The notes under the pieces: generated by a model | Seen by the model: only the letters and a program-made list of their open reading frames with translations | The model's database searches: none | What the model was told of the DNA's origin: nothing | Position numbers and translations under genes: made by a program | In this document: positions 34,534 through 44,734 of the stretch, in pieces | Position numbering within the stretch: the first letter of the stretch is position 1 | Layout: every line of letters begins with the position of its first letter | NCBI GenBank assembly: GCA_016718205.1 | Contig: JADKEB010000014.1 | Location: 1 to 64,000, forward strand | DNA from: Saprospiraceae bacterium | Lineage (GTDB): Bacteria > Bacteroidota > Bacteroidia > Chitinophagales > Saprospiraceae | DNA length: 64,000 nucleotides | Reading direction: 5' to 3'

Positions 34534-37500
34534 ATGATTTCAAGACTTTATTTTATTATTTGTTTTTTATTGGTTACTTTTACTGTAATATCAGCCCAGG
34601 AAAATCTTTTATCTGCAAAATTGCACATCCATCAAAATGCAAGAGCCTGGGGTCTTGAACAAGATGATTATGAAGATATATTTGTAAGTTCAGAGGCTGT
34701 AAGTGATAAAGGCATCACCTATCTGTATCTCCATCAGGGCTACAAAGGTATCCCCATCCGCAATGCCATGATGACGCTGATTCTGGATAAAAATGGAAAG
34801 GTGCTTTCTGATGCCCATAATATGGTGACTAAGGTCCGAAATAAAGTAAGCACGATGACACCGTCCTTAAATCCACCTGATGCTATCACCAGCAGTGCAG
34901 CGCATCTAGGTATCCGCCTGAAAGAAAAACCCCAACTTAGCAAAAGGTCAACCGAAAAAATATCAACTTATGACTTGCCTGAATTGTCCAAATCGCCTAT
35001 TCCTGCACAACTTAAATACGAACTCGTTGGAGAAAGATTAGTCCTTGTCTGGAATCTGAACCTGGATATGGCCAATTCTGCCGATTACTGGGACATGAAT
35101 ATTGATGCAGTGACCGGTGAGTTTGTGTCAAAACACAATTATACATTGTATTGTAAACACCACGAGCAAACATTTGCCAGACATGATGATTGCGGTATCA
35201 AAACATTCAGAAAAATCAGTAACAATCAGCAATCTCTTTCAGACTTAATTTCCGGAACTGCTGCAAAATATAATGTATTTAAGATACCTGCTGAAAGTCC
35301 CAAACACTCAGGACGAAGTATTGCAACTGATGATGTATACCCATCTGCTTCTCCATACGGTTGGCATGATACTAATGGGGTCGATGGCTCTGAACACACC
35401 ATCACCAGAGGCAACAATGTATATGCTTATGAAGATAAAAATGATGATAACCAGTCTGATGGAAATGAACCCAACGGTGGCCAGTCCCTTGTTTTTGATT
35501 TTTCTTATAATATCAACAGTGATCCCAGACAGAGTAATCATGCTGCCGTAACCAACCTCTTTTATATATGCAACATGATGCATGACATCACTTATATGGC
35601 GGGCTTTAATGAAGAGTTTGGAAATTTTCAATCAAAAAATTACACCGGTAAAGCGGATGGAAATGATTTTGTCCAGGCACAGGCATTTGATGGTATCACG
35701 CTCCATGAAGAAAAAAAAGACATCGTAGACGGTCAGCCCACAAAAATAAACAATGCTAATTTTTCGACTCCAAGTGATGGTGGATCAGGTAGAATGCAGA
35801 TGTTTTTTTGGGAAAATCAAGGAGGAGCCGTATCAATTGATGCTCCTGAACCGTTGAAAGGTTTTATTTCTGAATACGGAAGTGCGGGATTTGGCAAAGT
35901 GATACCTGCAGCCAATGAAGCCCCCATAACGGGTAATCTTGTCAATTATAGAGATGGAAGCGCAAATCCCTCCCAAGGATGTTTTGGAGCTGTCAATGGT
36001 AATGAAATCAAAGGCAAAATAGCACTTATAAATCGTGGTGGATGTGATTTTTCCCACAAGGTATTCAATGCACAAAATGCGGGAGCTATCGGAGCTATAG
36101 TATGCAATGTTGCCGGTGTCAGTGGAGGTAATGGGGAGGAACTTTTAGGGATGGGTGCAGCTGCCAATGCAGGTTCTGTGACGATTCCCTCAGTATTTTT
36201 CAAAAAATCAGATTGTGACCGCATCAGGGTGGCTTTGTCAAACGGGGCTACAGTGACAGTCACTTTTCAACAACGCGAAAGACAAGGTGCTGCATTTCTA
36301 GATGGCTCCATGGACAATGGCATCATAGCCCACGAGTATGCTCATGGCATTTCAAATCGACTTACAGGCGGCCGTCTGAATACATCTTGTCTTACCAACG
36401 ATGAACAGATGGGTGAAGGATGGAGTGATTTTTTTGCTTTGGCACTCACGCATGAGCCGGGAGACAAAGGAAGTGACAGCAGAGGCATCGGGACTTTTGC
36501 CTCAGCACAAGAGATATCAGGAGGCGGAATCCGAAGATACCCTTACTCTACTGACATAAAGATCAATCCTCAAACTTTTCATTCTGCAAAAGGTACCAAA
36601 AGGCCAGGTACTCCTTGTAATGGATGCCACGCTTTGGGAGAGATCTGGGCAGGTGTATTATGGGATGTGTATTGGGCTTTTGTTGATAAATATGGATATG
36701 ATCCGGATTGGAAAAATCAAAATTCAGGAAATTTTAAGGCAATGTACCTGGTGATGGAAGGTATGAAGATACAGCCTTGCAATCCGGGATTTATGGATGG
36801 AAGAAATGCCATCATTAAAGCGGACGAAATTCATTTCAACTCAGCTCATAAATGTATGCTATGGAATGTATTTGCCCGCAGAGGTTTTGGATTTTTTGCT
36901 GATGGAGGAAGTAAAAATGACCGCGATGACGGCAAGGAAGATTTTGAAACACTTCCAACATGTATTGAAAAACTCAAAATAAGAAAAAATATATCCGCAT
37001 CTACCAATCCGGGAGGTGATGTTACTGTAGAACTGACTGCTGTCAATCATATAACAGCCCGGCAAAAAAATGTCATCATCACAGATCAATTGGAAAATGG
37101 AATGACATATGTGAATGGATCATCATCTTCTGTCACTCCTGAAATTTCCGGAAATACGCTGACCTTTAGGCTCGGGGATATGGATTATGATAAAGAAATA
37201 AAAATATCTTATAAGGTCAAAGTGAGTAAAGACAATAAATCTGTGAGGATGTCGCTCCAAAACTTTGACAAAGACATCAATTGGGACATTCAAAAAAATG
37301 AAGGTAATGAAGATTGGCTACCCAATAATGACATATTTCGTAGTCCATCTACTTCTCTCCACATCATCAATGTAGTGAATGAATCTGATGCATCCATCAT
37401 TTCAGAGAAATATGAAATCAAAGGAAAAAATCCTGCTGTACGTTTCTGGCATAGATTTAATACACAAAATGGAAGTGATGGTGGGTTTGTGGAGATTAGT

Positions 37501-38181
37501 GTCAATAACGGTCCTTTTATCCCGGTAAAAAGTGAAAAATTTATTCGGAATGGATATTCAGGTCCTATGGCATATGCTACATTGGCTATTCCTTCATTAG
37601 ATGCTTTTTCAGGCAATTCGGGCGGCAACTGGTCAGGAAATAATGTCAATAACGGGCCATGGATTGATTCTTACATAGACTTATCAGAATACGTTGGTCA
37701 AAATGTAGTGTTTAAGTTCAGATTTGGAAGTGATGCCACCCTGAAGGCTTCGGGTGATATTACCGGGTGGTTTATTGATGATTTTGAGCTTCTTGATATT
37801 TTTAAATACAACACAACAGCATGTATCATCCCTGAAAATGGAAGCGGAGAGAAAGCCTGTACCCCAACATTGCAGACCCTTATCAACACAGAAGACGTCA
37901 TCAGTGCTGTTGTTGATACAAAGGAAGATATACTTCAGTTCAGACTCAGACCCAATCCGGCAGATGACTATGTAGTGTTTTCAGCTAAAGTTAATACTCC
38001 AACCCAATCAAAAATCAGCATTATGTCTGCAGAAGGTCGAGTCATCATGGAACATAGTGTATTGCTTGACAACAGCGTCAGATATTACCCAATAGATATC
38101 AGCACCTTAGCATCTGGATTTTATATCGTACAGCTACAGGCAGGTACATATGTGAGTACACAAAAATTGATCGTGAAATAG
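34534..38181 (+). CDS. Secreted M36 (fungalysin) metallopeptidase with T9SS sorting domain
   Basis: This 1215-residue zinc endopeptidase is exported across both membranes. The order is: signal peptide (ending in VISAQ), FTP-type propeptide (HQGYKGIPIRNAMMTLILD), and catalytic domain with NHAAVTNLFYICNMMHDITY, zinc motif HEYAH (600-604) and third ligand Glu628 in GEGWSDFFA. A PA domain (ALINRGGCDFSHKVFNAQNA near 490-515) is inserted before the zinc motif. A DUF11-like beta domain (KNVIITDQLENGMTYVNGSS) and an MAM/jelly-roll-like region follow. The C-terminal T9SS type A sorting domain begins RLRPNPADDYVVF and ends ASGFYIVQLQAG...KLIVK. It is transcribed alone. Confidence 0.93.
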   Translation: MISRLYFIICFLLVTFTVISAQENLLSAKLHIHQNARAWGLEQDDYEDIFVSSEAVSDKGITYLYLHQGYKGIPIRNAMMTLILDKNGKVLSDAHNMVTKVRNKVSTMTPSLNPPDAITSSAAHLGIRLKEKPQLSKRSTEKISTYDLPELSKSPIPAQLKYELVGERLVLVWNLNLDMANSADYWDMNIDAVTGEFVSKHNYTLYCKHHEQTFARHDDCGIKTFRKISNNQQSLSDLISGTAAKYNVFKIPAESPKHSGRSIATDDVYPSASPYGWHDTNGVDGSEHTITRGNNVYAYEDKNDDNQSDGNEPNGGQSLVFDFSYNINSDPRQSNHAAVTNLFYICNMMHDITYMAGFNEEFGNFQSKNYTGKADGNDFVQAQAFDGITLHEEKKDIVDGQPTKINNANFSTPSDGGSGRMQMFFWENQGGAVSIDAPEPLKGFISEYGSAGFGKVIPAANEAPITGNLVNYRDGSANPSQGCFGAVNGNEIKGKIALINRGGCDFSHKVFNAQNAGAIGAIVCNVAGVSGGNGEELLGMGAAANAGSVTIPSVFFKKSDCDRIRVALSNGATVTVTFQQRERQGAAFLDGSMDNGIIAHEYAHGISNRLTGGRLNTSCLTNDEQMGEGWSDFFALALTHEPGDKGSDSRGIGTFASAQEISGGGIRRYPYSTDIKINPQTFHSAKGTKRPGTPCNGCHALGEIWAGVLWDVYWAFVDKYGYDPDWKNQNSGNFKAMYLVMEGMKIQPCNPGFMDGRNAIIKADEIHFNSAHKCMLWNVFARRGFGFFADGGSKNDRDDGKEDFETLPTCIEKLKIRKNISASTNPGGDVTVELTAVNHITARQKNVIITDQLENGMTYVNGSSSSVTPEISGNTLTFRLGDMDYDKEIKISYKVKVSKDNKSVRMSLQNFDKDINWDIQKNEGNEDWLPNNDIFRSPSTSLHIINVVNESDASIISEKYEIKGKNPAVRFWHRFNTQNGSDGGFVEISVNNGPFIPVKSEKFIRNGYSGPMAYATLAIPSLDAFSGNSGGNWSGNNVNNGPWIDSYIDLSEYVGQNVVFKFRFGSDATLKASGDITGWFIDDFELLDIFKYNTTACIIPENGSGEKACTPTLQTLINTEDVISAVVDTKEDILQFRLRPNPADDYVVFSAKVNTPTQSKISIMSAEGRVIMEHSVLLDNSVRYYPIDISTLASGFYIVQLQAGTYVSTQKLIVK

Positions 38182-38428
38182 CTTTTTCGAAGTCATATAT
38201 CCTGAACACTGATAATCAGATATTGAAAGATATTTGGATCCAGCTTTACATCTGAATAGATTTTAACTTCAATTATTCATGAGATTTACTTTGTATTTAT
38301 ATTCATTTCACTTCAGAGACTGATATTTTATAGCAATACTGCAGGGTATCATTTAATTATTAGCCTTAAACTGCTGACTTTCCTGCTAATTTTATAATTT
38401 TACAACCAATATTCTAAATCATTTATCC

Positions 38429-41400
38429 ATGAAACATTTTTTGTTCCTTGCAATATTGGTCCTTCCCTTTTTATCTTTTTCCCAGGACAAGCCAAAATGG
38501 GATGTGAACAATCCTCCCGGTGCCTTCAAGGATGTCAGTTTTACAACCAATGAAGGTACATGGATGAATGTAGATGTCAGTCCGAATGGTACTATGATTA
38601 CATTTGACATGCTGGGTGATATTTATACACTACCTATCTCAGGAGGAACTGCTACAACGATTCGCTCAGGCCTTGCATGGGAAGTCCAACCAAGATGGAG
38701 TCCTGACGGCAAAAAAATATTGTTTACCAGTGATTCTGCCGGTGGAGACAATATATTTTCTATGGATGCCGATGGCAAAAATGTCAAACAAATCACCAAA
38801 GAAAGTTTCAGATTGCTCAACAATGCGGTTTGGATGCCGGATGGTCAGTATATCATAGCCAGAAAACACTTCACTTCAGGCCGATCACTTGGTGCAGGAG
38901 AAATGTGGATGTATCATATCTCAGGAGGCGATGGCATACAGCTCACCAAAAGAAAAAATGATCAGCAGGATGTCAATGAACCCTCTGTGTCACCTGATGG
39001 AAAAATGTTGTACTATAGTGAAGATGTGTATCCAGGCGGATATTTTCAGTACAATAAGGATCCTAACAGTGAGATTTTTGCTATCAATAGTTACAATATG
39101 GAAACAGGGGAAATAAAAAGGGTGACAGGTGGTCCGGGAGGCGCATGCAGACCTCAAATCTCAAATAACGGCGAAAAAATAGCATACGTAAGAAGAGTCC
39201 GCGAAAAGTCAGTTTTATATATATATGAGATTGCTACCGGCAGAGAATGGGCTATTTATGATCAGTTAAGCAAAGATCAGCAGGAAGCATGGACTATCTT
39301 CGGAATTTACACAGGTTTCGACTGGATGCCAGATGATAAAGAAATCGTCATTTGGGCCAAAGGTAAGATCGTACGTGTCAACATTGAAAATAAAAAAGCA
39401 ACAGATGTAACTTTTACTGTCCATGCCAAACATAAACTTATGGAAACGGTACAGTTTCAAAATGAGGCATATGAAGATCAGTTTGAAGTCAAGGTTTTGA
39501 GAAATGCAACTACTTCACCGGATGGAACCAAGATTGTATTCAGTGCTCTGGGTAGTCTCTATGCATCTCAGAATGGAAAAACTCCGGAAAGGCTTACTAC
39601 CGGAACAGACTTCGAAGCTGAACCACAATTTAATGCCAAAGGTGATCATATCGTTTATGTCACCTGGAACGATGAAAGTCTAGGAAAAATTCAGACTTAT
39701 AATTTTGCCACAAAAAATTCTACAATCGTCACCAAAGAACCTGCCATTTACAGAACACCATCTTTTAGTCCGGATGGAAATCAAATCGTATATCGGAAAG
39801 AAGGTGGAAATGGACATCAGGGTTATCAATACAATACTAATTCCGGTATTTATACCTGTGAAGCCAATGGTGAAAATCCCATATTGATTACCCAGGAAGG
39901 GGAAAAGCCCACTTTTTCAGCTGATGGCAACGACATTTATTATACTACCGGTGGATTTTTATTTGGTTCGGTATCCAAAGCTTTCAAAAAGTATAATCTA
40001 AAAACTAAAAAATCTGAAATCGTTTTTAATACCAGCTACACTACCAATTTTGTCCCCAGTCCTGACAACAAATGGGTGGCATTTACGGAACTATACAAAG
40101 TATATATCTCCCCGATGCCGAAGACCGGTCAGCCCATTGGACTTTCTGCAAAGACCAAAATGGTACCAGTAGCACAGGTAGCACGAGATGCCGGGATCAA
40201 CTTACATTGGTCTGCTGATAGTAAAAAACTACATTGGACCTTAGGTAATGAATACTTTACAGAAAGTCTGATGAGACGATTTTCGTTTCTGGAAGGTGCA
40301 CTTGACTCGATACCGCCTATAGATACATTGGGATCTAAAATAAGTCTTGTCATAAAAACAGATAAACCGAAAGGTAAAATAGCGTTTAAAAACGCCAATA
40401 TCTTAACCATGGAAAATGATAAAATAATTAAAAATGGTGTCGTCCTGATAGAAGAAAATATGATCAAATATGTAGGGCCATCTTCGGGTATAAAATTAGA
40501 TAATCAAACAAAAGTAATAGACATAAAAGGTAAAACGATCATGCCCGGGCTCATAGACGTTCATGCACATCTGGGTGCATTCAGAGATGGTATCAGCCCG
40601 CAAAAGCACTGGGAATACTACGCAAACCTGGCTTATGGCGTCACCACAACCCATGATCCGTCGGTCAATAGTGAAATCACTTTTGCACAATCTGAAATGG
40701 TCAAAGCCGGTGTACTCACAGGGCCAAGGATTTATTCAACCGGAACAATACTTTATGGAGCTGACGGTGACTTTAAGGCCGAAATAAATAGTCTGGAAGA
40801 TGCAAAATCGGCACTGAGAAGGACCAAAGCTTTCGGTGCATTTTCTGTAAAGTCATATAATCAACCTCGTCGGGAACAACGTCAACAAGTGATCGAAGCT
40901 GCACGCCAGTTAGGTATCAGAGTAGTACCGGAAGGCGGATCGTTTTTTTATCACAACTTAAGTATGGTGGCTGACGGGCATACCAGTGTTGAGCACAATA
41001 TACCGGTGGCTCCGCTATACAACGATGTCATTAGTTTCTGGTCCCATACGAAGACAAGTAACACACCAACACTCATTGTCAATTATGGTGGACTTACCGG
41101 AGAATATTATTGGTATCAAAATACCGATGTGTGGAAAAAAGAAAAATTGCTGAAATTTACACCCAGATCAATTATTGACTCGAGATCCAGACACCGTACT
41201 ATGGTTCCACAGGAAGAATACGAAAACGGTCATATTCTGACATCAAAATCATGTAAAAAACTGGTAGATGCCGGCGTCAACATCAATCTTGGGGCTCACG
41301 GACAGTTGCAGGGACTGGGAGTGCATTGGGAACTTTGGATGTTGCAGCAAGGCGGTATGACCAATTTTCAGGCACTTAAAAGTGCCACTGTCAATGGTGC

Positions 41401-41686
41401 TGAGCTCTTAGGAATGCAACACCAGATAGGGACACTCAAAGCAGGAAAACTTGCTGACCTGATCGTCATCGATGGAAATCCAATAGAAGATATCCGCAAA
41501 TCTGAAAACGTCGTATATACCATGATCAATGGTCGACTGTACGACACGGACACAATGAATGAGATCGGCAATTCAGATAAAAAGCGCACTAAATTTTATT
41601 GGGAACTGGATGGTAGCGGGCTGAATTACCCTTTCCATCAAGAGACCAATAGCTTCATGGGCATAAGATGTGCCTGTGGATTGTAA
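38429..41686 (+). CDS. Secreted PD40 propeller-amidohydrolase fusion
   Basis: The 1085-residue protein has a signal peptide (to FSFSQ). TolB/PD40 propeller repeats follow over about residues 30-600 (VSPNGTMITFDMLGDIYTLP, RWSPDGKKILFTSDS, SFSPDGNQIVYRK). From about 650 there is an amidohydrolase domain with GLIDVHAHLGAF, where His712 and His714 are metal ligands, GHTSVEHNIPV, and NLGAHGQLQGLG for the remaining ligands. It ends with the imidazolonepropionase-like KAGKLADLIVIDGNP. Such fusions occur in Bacteroidota and some Proteobacteria and are thought to hydrolyse peptides or cyclic amides; the substrate is unknown. It converges with paaC, leaving 27 bp between the ends. Confidence 0.9.
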   Translation: MKHFLFLAILVLPFLSFSQDKPKWDVNNPPGAFKDVSFTTNEGTWMNVDVSPNGTMITFDMLGDIYTLPISGGTATTIRSGLAWEVQPRWSPDGKKILFTSDSAGGDNIFSMDADGKNVKQITKESFRLLNNAVWMPDGQYIIARKHFTSGRSLGAGEMWMYHISGGDGIQLTKRKNDQQDVNEPSVSPDGKMLYYSEDVYPGGYFQYNKDPNSEIFAINSYNMETGEIKRVTGGPGGACRPQISNNGEKIAYVRRVREKSVLYIYEIATGREWAIYDQLSKDQQEAWTIFGIYTGFDWMPDDKEIVIWAKGKIVRVNIENKKATDVTFTVHAKHKLMETVQFQNEAYEDQFEVKVLRNATTSPDGTKIVFSALGSLYASQNGKTPERLTTGTDFEAEPQFNAKGDHIVYVTWNDESLGKIQTYNFATKNSTIVTKEPAIYRTPSFSPDGNQIVYRKEGGNGHQGYQYNTNSGIYTCEANGENPILITQEGEKPTFSADGNDIYYTTGGFLFGSVSKAFKKYNLKTKKSEIVFNTSYTTNFVPSPDNKWVAFTELYKVYISPMPKTGQPIGLSAKTKMVPVAQVARDAGINLHWSADSKKLHWTLGNEYFTESLMRRFSFLEGALDSIPPIDTLGSKISLVIKTDKPKGKIAFKNANILTMENDKIIKNGVVLIEENMIKYVGPSSGIKLDNQTKVIDIKGKTIMPGLIDVHAHLGAFRDGISPQKHWEYYANLAYGVTTTHDPSVNSEITFAQSEMVKAGVLTGPRIYSTGTILYGADGDFKAEINSLEDAKSALRRTKAFGAFSVKSYNQPRREQRQQVIEAARQLGIRVVPEGGSFFYHNLSMVADGHTSVEHNIPVAPLYNDVISFWSHTKTSNTPTLIVNYGGLTGEYYWYQNTDVWKKEKLLKFTPRSIIDSRSRHRTMVPQEEYENGHILTSKSCKKLVDAGVNINLGAHGQLQGLGVHWELWMLQQGGMTNFQALKSATVNGAELLGMQHQIGTLKAGKLADLIVIDGNPIEDIRKSENVVYTMINGRLYDTDTMNEIGNSDKKRTKFYWELDGSGLNYPFHQETNSFMGIRCACGL

Positions 41687-41713
41687 TGGAGACTAAGGTG
41701 TGCTATACTCCTG

Positions 41714-42460
41714 TTACCATGATTGTTCGGGATATGCCCTTTGCATATACTGCATTTCTGCAAGTATAAAGCCCAGATATTCTGTATGAAGTCCTGTTTT
41801 ACCTCCTGTTTTTGAAAAATACTTAGCAGGAATAGTCAATGTAGCTTCATGCATTGTACTATTAAATTTCGTAAGTGCTTTTGCTTTTACTACATCCAAA
41901 CGCGGAAAGATTAAATGAGTAGCGCAGTAATTTTCGTATGCTGTCGGTATAAACAACTCATCCAGATAGGAAATCATATTGTTGAGGGCATGTTGCATTT
42001 TCTCATGACTTTCTTCTGTTCCGTCACCCAATCTTATCACCCATTCTGAAGAAAAAGAAAGATGATAAGCTGCCTCTTTGATACTTTTTTTGGCAATAGC
42101 AGCAAGTCGTGCATCCACACTTTCTGTCATGCCTTCCAGCAGATAATAGTGATAACAATCGAAGATACATTGTCTCATCATCGTATCCGCCCAGTTTCCA
42201 TTAGGTTGTTCAACCAATAGTACATTTTTAAAATTGCGTTCATACCTCAGCATTGGATAGTCATCTTCATTTTTGCCTTCTATCTCAGCAAGATATTGAT
42301 AATAACTGCGGGCTTCACCTATGAGATCAAGGGCAATATTTGTAAGTGCAATATCCTGCTCAAGGACAGGCCCGTGGCCGCACCACTCTCCTAACCTTTG
42401 GCCGAGCACCATTAGATTATCGGCCATCATGAGTATAACATCTTTTACTTCCTGCTGCAT
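41714..42460 (-). CDS. paaC: Phenylacetyl-CoA 1,2-epoxidase structural subunit PaaC
   Basis: PaaC is the non-catalytic ferritin-like partner of PaaA in the multicomponent oxygenase that epoxidises the ring of phenylacetyl-CoA. The 248 residues match the family in length and pattern: QRLGEWCGHGPVLEQDIALTNIALDLIGEARSYYQ near the start, DYPMLRYERNFKNVLLVEQP, and SSEWVIRLGDGTEESHEKM. It is the last gene of the paa operon, separated from paaB by 1 bp. No paaD follows; the next gene is on the other strand. Confidence 0.95.
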   Translation of the reverse strand: MQQEVKDVILMMADNLMVLGQRLGEWCGHGPVLEQDIALTNIALDLIGEARSYYQYLAEIEGKNEDDYPMLRYERNFKNVLLVEQPNGNWADTMMRQCIFDCYHYYLLEGMTESVDARLAAIAKKSIKEAAYHLSFSSEWVIRLGDGTEESHEKMQHALNNMISYLDELFIPTAYENYCATHLIFPRLDVVKAKALTKFNSTMHEATLTIPAKYFSKTGGKTGLHTEYLGFILAEMQYMQRAYPEQSW

Positions 42461-42461
42461 A

Positions 42462-42743
42462 TTACATGTGTTTTAGTTCGTCAGGTAATTCGTAAAAAGT
42501 AGGATGGCGATATATTTTGTCATGTGCCGGATCAAAGAGTGCTTCTTTATCATCGGGATTAGACGCAGTGATGTTTTTGGATTCTACTACCCAAATGCTT
42601 ATACCCTCATTTCGGCGGGTATATACATCGCGTGCATTTTGTATAGCCATATGAGCATCTGCGGCATGGAGGCTACCCATATGTTTGTGACTGAGTCCAT
42701 TTTTGGACCGGATGAATACTTCAAAGAGTGGCCAATCTTTCAT
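42462..42743 (-). CDS. paaB: Phenylacetyl-CoA 1,2-epoxidase subunit PaaB
   Basis: This small subunit of the PaaABC(E) epoxidase is needed for a functional complex. The 93 residues contain WPLFEVFIRSKNGLSHKHMG at the N terminus, HAADAHMAIQNARDVYTRRN and ISIWVVESKNITASNPDDKE, the typical PaaB pattern. paaC follows after 1 bp. The gene before it in the operon is a subtilase gene 35 bp upstream, which separates paaB from paaA. Confidence 0.95.
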   Translation of the reverse strand: MKDWPLFEVFIRSKNGLSHKHMGSLHAADAHMAIQNARDVYTRRNEGISIWVVESKNITASNPDDKEALFDPAHDKIYRHPTFYELPDELKHM

Positions 42744-42778
42744 GGTTTAATTGGTTTAGTTTAGAAAATGGTCTTTGA

Positions 42779-44716
42779 TTAATTTGTGCATACTGAAGGA
42801 ATGGTTAGAATTTTACCCAATTTACTGATATTGGTCAGGAAACAAGTATTGTTTGGGCTTCTCAAAACCACCCCTTTTATAGGTGTGGAAATAATCACAT
42901 CACCACTTGTTATTTCAATATGAGGGGGCAAAGACGAGATTATCATTGTGCTCCATTCTCCTAAATCAGAGATATTTATTCCCCAATATGAATTATCAGG
43001 AGACCTTAAGATGAATGTTGCAAAATTATTCTCAAAATTCAGGCTTCCATTACTTACTACCATTGAATTTGGCAATTGACTTCCTGTTATTGTTATTTGT
43101 ACTTGCCCACTATTATTTACATTGATTCGATAAAGTTGATTGGATGCATCAGTCAGAATAAGTCCTGCAGAAGGGTTTTTAATCACAACACTTTCACTCT
43201 GTTTTACATAAGGCTCGTAGTTTTTTGGTAAAGCCATATTGATAGCAGCGACAGCATCTATCCTACCATATCCATAAGTATTGTTGGGTATAGAAGTGCC
43301 AGGTATGCCATTACATGATTGGTTATTTGAAGTAAGATTTACGGCTGTTTGCTCTATGATGTCTTCTATTTTATCTACTTCACCTGCCAAAGTCGGATTG
43401 GCTGAGATGAGTAGCGCTACCAGACCAGCGACATGAGGGCCAGCCATACTTGTACCACTTGAGCTGCCGTAACCATTATTTCGAATTGCAGATCTGACAC
43501 TTACACCAGGCGCACTGACATTGGGCTTGATCCTGTTTGAACCATCTACAGTAACGGGTCCTCTACTGCTAAACCCAGCGATCTCATCTGAACTATTGGT
43601 TGCCCCAATGCTGAAACTATTTTCAAAAATAGCTGAAGGATCATTTACAGTTCCACATGCAGAACCAGAATTCCCGGCTGAAACAACAACGACACACCCT
43701 GCGAGTTTTAGGTGATCTACAGCAAGCTTCATGATATGAAATACAGATGTATCACATCCTTCAGCCGGCGGACATCCCCATGAATTGTTGATAACGTGAG
43801 GCATTTTTGTGGGATCACCAGTGGTGGATAGGCTATCTAATGCATAAGGGGCCAAAAACCATTCAAAACACTCAAGATATGTTGATGGTCGCCCATAACC
43901 ATTTTCCATATTGCGGCACCCTATCCATTTGGCACCAGGTGCGACACCTATTTGATTTCCCATACTATCATTGCCTACCATGGTACCCATGGTGTGTGTC
44001 CCGTGACCGTGGTCATCACATGGTTGCCTGCTATCAAAACCACAGCTATTTAACCCCGAACTTAAGATAATATCTTCTCTGATGGCATCATGCCAGTTGT
44101 AGTTATGGTCAGTGGATGTCACATTCCATCCTCTGTATTTTTTTTTCAATGTATTGTGCATCCAGTCATATCCTGTATCCTGTCCGCCGATGACCACATT
44201 TTGCCCGGTATATCCCAAAGCCCATACAGACGGGGCACCAATCTTATCTATATTCGGTTCAATGCCTCTATTGCCCGATTTATTTCTTTCAGGTTCAATC
44301 AAACTACTGACAAGCACGGCTCCATCCACTAAAATTCTGTCTACAGAAGTTAAAACAGCAATAGAATCAATAAGTGACTTTTTTGCTTTGAGTGTGATCA
44401 TATTGACCATATAATAACTTCTGAAAGGTACTCCTTTAGATTGAAGCAAATTTTTAACTTCTACCTGGGTTATGACAGCTGTATCTCTTAGTCTGTTAAA
44501 AACGAAATGAGATTTTTGGTCTTTTCCTTTGACGGATTTTGCCCCATTTACGTCAGCTTGAGCCGAAAGGACTACAATCACATTTTGAGTGACATTAGGA
44601 TTTGCATTGATCAATCTAATATCTATTTTATTGATGATCTGTGCATCCAGATGTAAAAAAATCATGGATGAAAATATAAAAATTGATAAAAGGTATTTTC
44701 TAAGTACTCGTGACAT
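42779..44716 (-). CDS. Subtilisin-like serine protease (S8) inserted in the paa operon
   Basis: The 645-residue secreted protease has a signal peptide (residues 1-25, to LDAQ), an inhibitor I9-like propeptide (VIVVLSAQADVNG...VDRILVDG), and the S8 catalytic domain with Asp180 (IGGQDTGYDW), His238 (DDHGHGTHTMG), oxyanion Asn349 (SAGNSGS) and Ser423 (SSSGTSMAGPHVAG). The C-terminal 140 residues hold three similar strands, ending with ILTDASNQLYRINV, ILRSPDNSYWGINISDLG and LRSPNNTCFLTNISKLG, which form a repeated beta domain and not a T9SS sorting domain. The gene sits between paaA (18 bp gap) and paaB (35 bp gap), on the same strand, and should be co-transcribed with them. No link to phenylacetate catabolism is known. 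Confidence 0.92.
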   Translation of the reverse strand: MSRVLRKYLLSIFIFSSMIFLHLDAQIINKIDIRLINANPNVTQNVIVVLSAQADVNGAKSVKGKDQKSHFVFNRLRDTAVITQVEVKNLLQSKGVPFRSYYMVNMITLKAKKSLIDSIAVLTSVDRILVDGAVLVSSLIEPERNKSGNRGIEPNIDKIGAPSVWALGYTGQNVVIGGQDTGYDWMHNTLKKKYRGWNVTSTDHNYNWHDAIREDIILSSGLNSCGFDSRQPCDDHGHGTHTMGTMVGNDSMGNQIGVAPGAKWIGCRNMENGYGRPSTYLECFEWFLAPYALDSLSTTGDPTKMPHVINNSWGCPPAEGCDTSVFHIMKLAVDHLKLAGCVVVVSAGNSGSACGTVNDPSAIFENSFSIGATNSSDEIAGFSSRGPVTVDGSNRIKPNVSAPGVSVRSAIRNNGYGSSSGTSMAGPHVAGLVALLISANPTLAGEVDKIEDIIEQTAVNLTSNNQSCNGIPGTSIPNNTYGYGRIDAVAAINMALPKNYEPYVKQSESVVIKNPSAGLILTDASNQLYRINVNNSGQVQITITGSQLPNSMVVSNGSLNFENNFATFILRSPDNSYWGINISDLGEWSTMIISSLPPHIEITSGDVIISTPIKGVVLRSPNNTCFLTNISKLGKILTIPSVCTN

Positions 44717-44734
44717 GACCTTATTTTTTATTTC

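Noticed and set aside
35000..38181. Minus-strand and alternative frames over the M36 gene
   Set aside because: They are shadows of a long, conserved coding frame.
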